Source of the DNA: an uncultured Acetobacteraceae bacterium
GTDB lineage: Bacteria; Pseudomonadota; Alphaproteobacteria; Acetobacterales; Acetobacteraceae
Length of the DNA: 19,099 nucleotides
NCBI GenBank assembly: GCA_903839965.1
Contig: CAIMEK010000555.1
Coordinates: forward strand, 1-19,099
Direction: 5' to 3'
Numbering within the stretch: position 1 is the first letter of the stretch; every line of letters begins with the position of its first letter. The notes under the pieces are model-generated. The model saw only the letters and a list, made by a program, of their open reading frames with translations, made no database searches and was not told the DNA's origin. Below are positions 13,856 through 19,099 of the stretch, piece by piece. Position numbers and translations under genes: made by a program.

Positions 13856-16480
13856 TTATGCCGCGTGCGCGACTTCGCCCAGGCATTGCGCCAGGCTTGC
13901 CAACAGCGCGGCGCGATCGAATTTGCCCACATAATCAGTGAAGCCGGCAGCGCGTCCAGCTGCCATCTCGGCGTCCTGCATCCGCGCACTGAGTGCGATC
14001 ACCGGCAATTCGGCCCAGGCACCGCCCTCGCGCAGCGTACGCACGAATTCCAGGCCGTCCATTTCCGGCATTTCGATGTCGGACACCAACGCGTCGAACA
14101 TCGCTCCGCTATCGCGCAGGCGCAGCGCCCGCGTGGCGGTTTCGCATGCGGTAACTTCGTAGCCCTCCGCTGCCAGCGCCGGCACGAGCAGATTGCGGAA
14201 GAATTCGCTGTCTTCCACCACCAGCACCCGCACCGACCGCAATCCACCGATTTTTTGTCCGGCCTGGAACCAGTCGTGTGCCGCCTGAGTAAGCCAGTAG
14301 GCAGTGTCGATAACATCGGTGGCGCGACCTGCCACTACGGCAGTGCCGAGCAGACCAGACCGGCTGCCGGACAGCTCCACTTTCAATTGGTCCTCGACCA
14401 CGTCCAGTATCTCGTCGACTACCAGCCCCATGCTGCGGTCGCGTCCCAGCGCGCGGTCGATGTCGTTGAACACCAGCACGGCCTGCCGGGGCTTATCCAT
14501 ATCGAGGGTGCCCGACAGGGGTACCAGCGGCATCAGCCGGCCGCGGTACTGCACCACCGGTTGACCGGCGGAAATTTCGATGCGGTCGCGCTCGAAATCC
14601 TCCAATCTGGCCACCAGACTGAGCGGCACTGCCTTTGGCGAGTCGCCGCCGGCGCGGAACAGCAGCATGGCCGTGCGTTGCTCGGACTGCGCCACTGCAA
14701 CCCGCGTAGCGTTTTCGGCCAGCCGCGATTCGCTGCCGGCGATCCCGTTGGCGCGGGCGATCCCGTTGGGGTCGAGGATCATGATCACCGACCCGTCGCC
14801 GAGAATGGTGTTTCCGCTGAACATCGTGATGTGGCGAAGGATCGGCGCCACCGGCTTAACCACGATCTCTTCGGTGTCGTATACGCGGTCGACGATGATG
14901 CCGAGCATGCTGGCGCCAACCTGGGTAACGACGATGCATTGCCCGGTTTCCTCGACACCGGCGTCGTGTTCCAGGCGGAGCAGGCCGGCCAGACTGACCA
15001 GCGGCAGCAGCCGGTCGCGCAGGCGCAGCACCGGCGTGCCGTGAATGCGCTCGATGCGGCTTTCGGTACGGTCGGCGGCGGCGGCGGAGTCGCCTCCGGC
15101 GGCACGCACCAGTTCCACCACGCAAATCTGCGGAATGGCAAAGCGCTCGCGTCCAGCCTGCACGATCAGCGCTGAAACAATCGCCAGGGTGAGCGGGATC
15201 TTGACGATAAACGTGGTGCCTTTGCCGACGACACTCTTGAGATCGATGATGCCGCCGATGCGCTCGATATTGGTCCGCACGACGTCCATGCCGACGCCGC
15301 GGCCGGATACCGCGGTGACCACGGTGGCAGTGGAAAAGCCGGCGCGGAAGATGAAACGGTGGATCTGCTCGTCGGTCATGGCCGCGAGTTCGGCTTCGGT
15401 TGCGAGACCCCGCGACAGTACCTTGGCGCGGATGCGCTCGACCGGCAGGCCACGACCATCGTCGGCCACTTCGATGATGATGTGACCGCCTTCGTGAAAA
15501 GCGTTCAACTCGATCCGGCCTGCCTCCGGTTTGCCGGCAGCGCGCCGCTCGGCGGGCGATTCCAATCCATGGTCGGCCGAATTGCGCACCATATGCGTCA
15601 GCGGATCCTTGATGAGCTCCAGGACCTGCCGATCGAGTTCCGTTTCGGCACCGTGCATCACCAGGTCGATCCGCTTGTCGAGTTCGCGGGCGAGGTCACG
15701 CACCAGCCGCGGCAGCTTGTTCCACGCATTGCCGATCGGTTGCATGCGCGTCTTCATCACGCCTTCCTGCAGGTCGGAGGTGATGTGCGACAACCGCTGC
15801 AAAGGCACCCCAAAGGCCGAGTCTTCCTGCGTGCGCGCCAGTTGGAGCAGCTGGTTTCGGGTCAGCACCAGCTCGCTGACAAGCGTCATCAGGTCTTCCA
15901 GGACATCGACGCCGACCCGAATTGTCTGGCCGGCCACCGGTGCTTCCGCCTGAGTTGCATCGACCGGCTCGGGCGCCGGCTCGGGTACAACCGCTGCAGG
16001 GGCGGGGACGATGGCCGGCGTTGCCGGGGCGGCGTCCGGTGGGCCGGGTGGTGCCGCGGCCGGCACAGCGGCAACCGGCTCAGCCGGCGCCGGGGCCGGC
16101 GTGCGCCCTTCCGCCACGGCATTCAGTGCCTGCAGCAGTTCGGTATCGTCCCCCGCTGGCTCGCTGCCATCGTTTGCCAAGCCGCTCACGATCGCCTTGA
16201 TCCGGTCGATGCCGGCCAACACCGTGCTGATGTTGTCGGGCGTCACCGCCAGCACCTTGTCGCGCACCCGCACCAGCACGTTTTCCGCGGCATGGGCCAC
16301 CCGTTCCAGGCGCGGCAATCCCAGGAATCCGCAGGTGCCCTTGATCGTGTGCACCAACCGGAAGATCAGCGACAGGGTTGGTGCGTCATCCGGCGTACGT
16401 TCAAGCTTCACCAGAGCCAGGTCCAACTCGGCCAGACTTTCGTTGGTTTCGGTCAGGAAGTCGGCCAGCAGGTCGTCCAT
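13856..16480 (-). CDS. cheA: Hybrid chemotaxis histidine kinase CheA with C-terminal receiver
   Basis: An 874-residue CheA. Order: HPt (P1) domain about 1-105 with phospho-acceptor H44 in LVHTIKGTCGFLG; an Ala/Pro-rich linker about 125-182 with no clear CheY-binding P2 domain; dimerisation helices about 188-245; HATPase about 285-430 with HMVRNSADHG (N box, N300), DDGRGLP (G1) and GRGVGMD (G2); a CheW-like P5 domain about 432-570; a second CheW-like module about 600-735; and a receiver domain about 749-870 with E756/D757, phosphoacceptor D801 in VSDIEMPEMDG and K853. It autophosphorylates and passes phosphate to CheY, CheB and possibly its own receiver. ATG 16480 has GGAGAG five bases upstream. 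It lies 161 bp after the ChpT-like gene. Missing P2, doubled CheW modules and the receiver make it larger than the ~650-residue E. coli type. Confidence 0.95.
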   Translation of the reverse strand: MDDLLADFLTETNESLAELDLALVKLERTPDDAPTLSLIFRLVHTIKGTCGFLGLPRLERVAHAAENVLVRVRDKVLAVTPDNISTVLAGIDRIKAIVSGLANDGSEPAGDDTELLQALNAVAEGRTPAPAPAEPVAAVPAAAPPGPPDAAPATPAIVPAPAAVVPEPAPEPVDATQAEAPVAGQTIRVGVDVLEDLMTLVSELVLTRNQLLQLARTQEDSAFGVPLQRLSHITSDLQEGVMKTRMQPIGNAWNKLPRLVRDLARELDKRIDLVMHGAETELDRQVLELIKDPLTHMVRNSADHGLESPAERRAAGKPEAGRIELNAFHEGGHIIIEVADDGRGLPVERIRAKVLSRGLATEAELAAMTDEQIHRFIFRAGFSTATVVTAVSGRGVGMDVVRTNIERIGGIIDLKSVVGKGTTFIVKIPLTLAIVSALIVQAGRERFAIPQICVVELVRAAGGDSAAAADRTESRIERIHGTPVLRLRDRLLPLVSLAGLLRLEHDAGVEETGQCIVVTQVGASMLGIIVDRVYDTEEIVVKPVAPILRHITMFSGNTILGDGSVIMILDPNGIARANGIAGSESRLAENATRVAVAQSEQRTAMLLFRAGGDSPKAVPLSLVARLEDFERDRIEISAGQPVVQYRGRLMPLVPLSGTLDMDKPRQAVLVFNDIDRALGRDRSMGLVVDEILDVVEDQLKVELSGSRSGLLGTAVVAGRATDVIDTAYWLTQAAHDWFQAGQKIGGLRSVRVLVVEDSEFFRNLLVPALAAEGYEVTACETATRALRLRDSGAMFDALVSDIEMPEMDGLEFVRTLREGGAWAELPVIALSARMQDAEMAAGRAAGFTDYVGKFDRAALLASLAQCLGEVAHAA

Positions 16481-16641
16481 CGCGCTCTCCGTCCGCCTCG
16501 GAAAGTCGAGGCTCACGGATCAGAGTGCGTCGCGTGAACGAAGAAACCGTAAAATTCCCCGCCGGCCTTTGCCATCACCCCGCCGACGTCACCACCCGCC
16601 GGCGCGGCGGCCGGCCGACACATCCCGTCCGGGTCGAACGT

Positions 16642-17322
16642 TCAGAGGAAATTCAGCAGCAGCGGCGGCGCGGCCTCGGCATCGGCGGCCAGAGCGAACG
16701 ACATTCGCACTCCGGCCAGGTGCGCCAGCAAAGCGGTGAGCGGGCCCTGCAGCCGATGCGGCGCTGCACTCTCGATGGCGCGCCAGGGCGCTTGCGGATC
16801 GGCCATCCAGGTCGCCAGTCCCGGTGGCCAGGCGGCATTGCGGCCGCGCGGCACCACCAGCACGACCTTCGGTGCGGCCTCCCCCAGCATCGTCACCCCA
16901 CCATTCGGCAGGCTCTCGGCAGCCAACAGCAGAACATTCAGCAGCACCCGGCCGGCCCCGGCAGGGAGGCTGCATTCTGTCGGCAGCCCGTGGAAATCGA
17001 CCCGAACCTGCGCCGGCAACCCGGCGCACAGGATGCGCAGCGCCGGGATATCGAGCGGATCGGCCGCATCCGCCCAGGCTGCGCGCAGCAGGCGGACCCG
17101 GGCGAGCAGGGCGTTGGCGGTCGCGGCGGCGATGGCCAATGCGTCAGCCGCCGAACCAGGTTCGGCGCGGGCGATCTCCAGCGCCTTGCCCAGCGTGCCG
17201 GCGGCAACGCTGACTTCCTGGCAGAGGCGGGCGGCCAGCAACTCGGATAGTCGAAGCCCATGGCCGCACGGCGATCGCCCATCATGCGGCGGCCCGTCTT
17301 CGGATGCGCCCTGACCCGTCAT
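16642..17322 (-). CDS. ChpT-like histidine phosphotransferase homologue lacking the phospho-histidine
   Basis: About 226 residues resembling the ChpT/HPTM family, dimeric pseudo-histidine-kinase proteins that relay phosphate (in Caulobacter from CckA to CtrA and CpdR). The dimerisation helix begins LSELLAARLCQEVSVAAGTLGKALEI (residues 26-51), where relatives read LAARLCHDL with the phosphorylated His; here that position is Gln35 (CAG, 17218-17220). The degenerate ATPase-like C-terminal half is recognisable, with AGAGRVLLNVLLLAAESLPNGG and LQGPLTALLAHLAGVRMSFAL. Without the His it should not relay phosphate and may be a scaffold or competitor. It is upstream of cheA on the same strand with a 161-bp gap, so operon membership is probable. 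The start is uncertain: ATG 17322 gives normal length, while in-frame ATGs at 17385 and 17445 would add 21 or 41 residues of unlikely sequence. Confidence 0.72.
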   Translation of the reverse strand: MTGQGASEDGPPHDGRSPCGHGLRLSELLAARLCQEVSVAAGTLGKALEIARAEPGSAADALAIAAATANALLARVRLLRAAWADAADPLDIPALRILCAGLPAQVRVDFHGLPTECSLPAGAGRVLLNVLLLAAESLPNGGVTMLGEAAPKVVLVVPRGRNAAWPPGLATWMADPQAPWRAIESAAPHRLQGPLTALLAHLAGVRMSFALAADAEAAPPLLLNFL

Positions 17323-17449
17323 CGAGTGCCGATCCGAGTTGACCACGGCCGGTCGTCCTCTTGCGAATGCTTGTGCCTTGGGCATTACGATGTCGGGGTG
17401 CTCCGAGTCGAGACATGTGCGCCTGCGGAGCCTTGGGAACGGCATTTAC

Positions 17450-17644
17450 ATGGAACAGGGCGGACAGGCCCAGGGCGGCGTCCCGCTGGAGCCAGGCATG
17501 CGGGTCCGCCATCCCGATCGACCCGATTGGGGTATCGGGCAGGTGCAGTCGGTGGTGGGGCAGCGGGTAACGGTCAATTTCGAGGACGCCGGCAAAGTGC
17601 TGGTGAACACCGACGTTGTTGCGCTGGAGCCGGTTGAAGACTGA
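17450..17644 (+). CDS. DUF3553 domain-containing small protein
   Basis: A 64-residue protein matching the DUF3553 family, widespread and uncharacterised in alphaproteobacteria. The core is MRVRHPDRPDWGIGQVQSVVG followed by RVTVNFEDAGK and VNTDVVALEPVE. The small beta-rich domain recalls the CarD/UvrD C-terminal Tudor-like fold (pattern V.HP..P.WG.GqV......VtV.F...G), which binds proteins or nucleic acid; that comparison is inference. ATG 17450 is taken because it precedes the domain by 16 residues and no better ribosome-binding site exists further upstream. It is divergent from the ChpT-like gene and 144 bp upstream of moaA on the same strand, so the two may be cotranscribed. Confidence 0.85.
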   Translation: MEQGGQAQGGVPLEPGMRVRHPDRPDWGIGQVQSVVGQRVTVNFEDAGKVLVNTDVVALEPVED

Positions 17645-17788
17645 GGCGTTGCCGCGGTTCCCATCCACGCAGGTCAGCCTTTCGGGCCGCCGCGGTCGCC
17701 GGCCTTGCGGGTGGCTTCGCGATAGACGACATATCCCTTCGTGCGAGGGGGCCTGCAGGGGGCCGCTGCATGGGGCGCGACGTCCGTC

Positions 17789-18787
17789 ATGATCGATCCG
17801 TTCGGCAGATCCATCACCTATCTGCGCGTTTCAGTGACTGACCGCTGCGACCTGCGTTGCGTCTATTGCATGGCCGAAGACATGACGTTCCTGCCCAGGG
17901 TCGATCTCTTGAGCCTTGAGGAACTCGACCGCCTTTGCGGTCTCTTCATCCGCCTCGGCACCACCAAGATCCGCATTACCGGGGGTGAGCCGCTGGTGCG
18001 CCGCGACGTCATGAAGCTGTTCCGCTCGCTGGGGGATCGGCTCGTCCCGCCAACCGGGGAAGGGCTGCACGAACTCACCGTCACCACCAATGCCACCCAG
18101 CTTGCCCGCCACGCCGAGACGCTGCGCGAGGTCGGGGTGCGGCGCGTCAATGTCAGTCTCGATACCCTCGACGCGGCGAAATTCACCGCCATCACGCGTT
18201 GGGGCAAGCTGGACCGGGTGCTCGACGGCATATTCGCCGCCAAAGCCGCCGGTCTCGCGGTGAAGATCAACGCGGTGGCGATGCGTGGCGTGAACCAGGA
18301 CGAAATCGACGCCATGCTGGCCTGGTGCGGCGAACACCGATTCGATCTTTGTCTCATCGAGGTCATGCCGATGGGCGAGATCGACGGCGAGCGCACCGAC
18401 CAGTATCTGCCGCTGTCGCTGGTGCGTTCGCGCTTGCGCCGGCGCTGGACGCTGACCGAAACCGGCTACAGCACCGGTGGTCCGGCACGGTATTTTGATG
18501 TTGCCGAAACCGGCACGCGTATCGGTTTCATCACTCCGCTGACGCACAACTTCTGCGAGAGCTGCAACCGGGTACGGCTGACCTGCACCGGTACCATGTA
18601 TATGTGCCTTGGCCAGAACGACTCCGCCGATTTCCGTGACCTGTTGCGCGCCGAGAGCGACGATGCGGTCGTCGAGGCGGCCATCCTGGCGGCCATAACG
18701 CGCAAGCCCAAGGGCCACGACTTCGTCATCGACCGCCGCCAACCCTCGGCGGCGGTGGTGCGCCACATGAGCGTCACCGGCGGCTGA
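17789..18787 (+). CDS. moaA: GTP 3',8-cyclase MoaA
   Basis: A 332-residue radical-SAM enzyme that converts GTP to 3',8-cyclo-GTP, the first step of molybdenum cofactor synthesis. The N-terminal radical-SAM cluster motif is CDLRCVYC (C20, C24, C27), followed by ITGGEPLVRRD (SAM binding) and VNVSLDTLD. The C-terminal second iron-sulfur cluster is held by C256, C259 and C273 in FCESCNRVRLTCTGTMYMC, and the protein ends in the double glycine needed for activity. Length is typical. ATG 17789 is chosen because the conserved N-terminus (DPFGRSITYLRVSVTDRC) follows at once. No other moa gene and no recognisable Moco riboswitch is visible in the 144-bp leader. A strong hairpin follows 32 bp after the stop. 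Confidence 0.96.
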   Translation: MIDPFGRSITYLRVSVTDRCDLRCVYCMAEDMTFLPRVDLLSLEELDRLCGLFIRLGTTKIRITGGEPLVRRDVMKLFRSLGDRLVPPTGEGLHELTVTTNATQLARHAETLREVGVRRVNVSLDTLDAAKFTAITRWGKLDRVLDGIFAAKAAGLAVKINAVAMRGVNQDEIDAMLAWCGEHRFDLCLIEVMPMGEIDGERTDQYLPLSLVRSRLRRRWTLTETGYSTGGPARYFDVAETGTRIGFITPLTHNFCESCNRVRLTCTGTMYMCLGQNDSADFRDLLRAESDDAVVEAAILAAITRKPKGHDFVIDRRQPSAAVVRHMSVTGG

Positions 18788-18819
18788 TCCGGGCTTAACC
18801 GCTCGTCTCCTTGCCGTTT

Positions 18820-18849
18820 CGCACGGCGGACAGGGCCGTCCGCCGTGCG
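18820..18849. terminator. Hairpin terminator after moaA
   Basis: A perfect 12-bp stem, CGCACGGCGGAC pairing with GTCCGCCGTGCG, encloses a 6-base loop (AGGGCC) and is followed by TTTGT. It lies 32 bp past the moaA stop. The T-tract is short, but stem strength and position support an intrinsic terminator for moaA. Confidence 0.7.
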
Positions 18850-18941
18850 TTTGTGCCTCGGCCGGACCGCTGACACGATCGGCCTCCGCTTCGGCGCGAA
18901 AAACAAAGACTCAATACCGTGGGTCGCGATCAGCGAGCCAA

Positions 18942-19099
18942 GGTATAATACCAACGCTCTGAAGGAATGACTCGTTCGTGTTTTCTCCGACGCGGGACGG
19001 TTCTGATTCTTAGGATGGTGAACGATGGAGGTTCGCCATGGCCATTCCGCTCCGGAGTGATTTTGACGCGACGGCGCTTAGGGCGGCGGCACGCCGAAC
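18942..19099 (+). mobile_element. Left part of an IS630-type insertion sequence, cut by the window end
   Basis: The transposase start at 19038 implies that the IS end lies in the preceding ~100 bp. A perfect palindrome GGTATAATACC at 18942-18952, AT-rich against its surroundings and containing TA (the duplicated target of IS630/Tc1-mariner elements), is the best candidate for the terminus. The right end is outside the window, so neither the inverted repeat nor the duplication can be confirmed. Confidence 0.4.
19038..19099 (+). CDS. IS630-family transposase, N-terminal fragment
   Basis: Starting at ATG 19038, with GGAGG at 19026-19030, the first 20 codons read MAIPLRSDFDATALRAAARR and the window then ends. 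This closely resembles the N-terminus of IS630-type transposases common in Acetobacteraceae and Rhizobiales, whose next region is a helix-turn-helix (ARRLLALAAIY.G). Only the N-terminus can be seen, so intactness and exact family are unknown. The call rests on recalled similarity of a short segment. Confidence 0.65.
   Translation, partial: MAIPLRSDFDATALRAAARR

Noticed and set aside
13865..15175. 436-codon plus-strand open frame opposite the C-terminal half of cheA
   Set aside because: Shadow frame of cheA; composition dominated by His/Gln/Arg/Asp and no recognisable domain.
16517..16641. GC-rich inverted repeats between the ChpT-like gene and cheA
   Set aside because: Imperfect CCGCCGGC/GCGGCGG repeats with no T-tract on the transcribed strand; expected by chance at this GC content and not good evidence for a terminator.
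17680..17771. Possible minus-strand C-terminus (reading KGYVVYREATRKAGDRGGPKG) in the moaA leader
   Set aside because: The frame has no start or domain upstream and matches no family I know; probably chance.
17645..17788. Molybdenum-cofactor riboswitch in the moaA leader
   Set aside because: The leader is only 144 bp and I cannot recognise the conserved core of the Moco RNA motif; such elements are also uncommon in this lineage.

Overview
The window is GC-rich chromosomal DNA, almost certainly from an alphaproteobacterium and most likely the Rhodospirillales/Acetobacteraceae. This rests on a ChpT-type histidine phosphotransferase homologue, a DUF3553 protein, an alphaproteobacterial-style CheY and hybrid CheA, and the start of an IS630-type transposase at the right edge whose N-terminus resembles those common in Acetobacteraceae. 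The assignment is inferred from protein character; no marker RNA gene is present.

Left part (1-10100): catabolic/accessory region. It opens with the 3' half of a class I aminotransferase. Next come a dienelactone-hydrolase-family protein with a twin-arginine-like leader (+), then an aromatic-acid-type MFS transporter and a LysR regulator (both -). A divergent + strand operon follows: a C4-dicarboxylate symporter gene broken by a frameshift (dctA), an exported LigI-like amidohydrolase, a 4-oxalomesaconate hydratase (ligJ), and a severely deleted RraA/HMG-aldolase-type gene (the ligK step). Facing it on the minus strand is a tight pair: a cytoplasmic LigI-like lactonase and a 4,5-dihydroxyphthalate-decarboxylase-like protein. 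Together these point to phthalate or related aromatic acid -> protocatechuate/gallate -> 4,5-(meta) ring cleavage -> 2-pyrone-4,6-dicarboxylate -> 4-oxalomesaconate -> aldol cleavage. The ring-cleavage dioxygenase is not in the window and two members of the plus-strand operon look inactivated. A matching 17-bp dyad lies upstream of both transporter genes and is a candidate operator for the LysR protein.

Middle (10098-11001): about 900 bp without an intact gene. It holds a recognisable C-terminal relic of a TctA-type tricarboxylate transporter permease and a cysteine-rich open segment of unknown origin.

Right part (11002-17322): a compact minus-strand chemotaxis operon in the order chpT-like, cheA (hybrid, with a C-terminal receiver), cheW, cheY, cheB, cheR, with 4-bp overlaps at cheY/cheB and cheB/cheR. 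The ChpT-like protein has Gln where the phosphorylated His is expected. No chemoreceptor gene is present.

Far right: a DUF3553 small protein, moaA (molybdenum cofactor synthesis) with a strong terminator-like hairpin behind it, and the truncated IS630-type transposase. I see no CRISPR array, tRNA or rRNA. The most unusual features are the eroding aromatic-acid cluster (frameshift, internal deletions, relics, inverted paralogues, nearby IS) and the His-less ChpT homologue. I found no clearly new multi-gene system.
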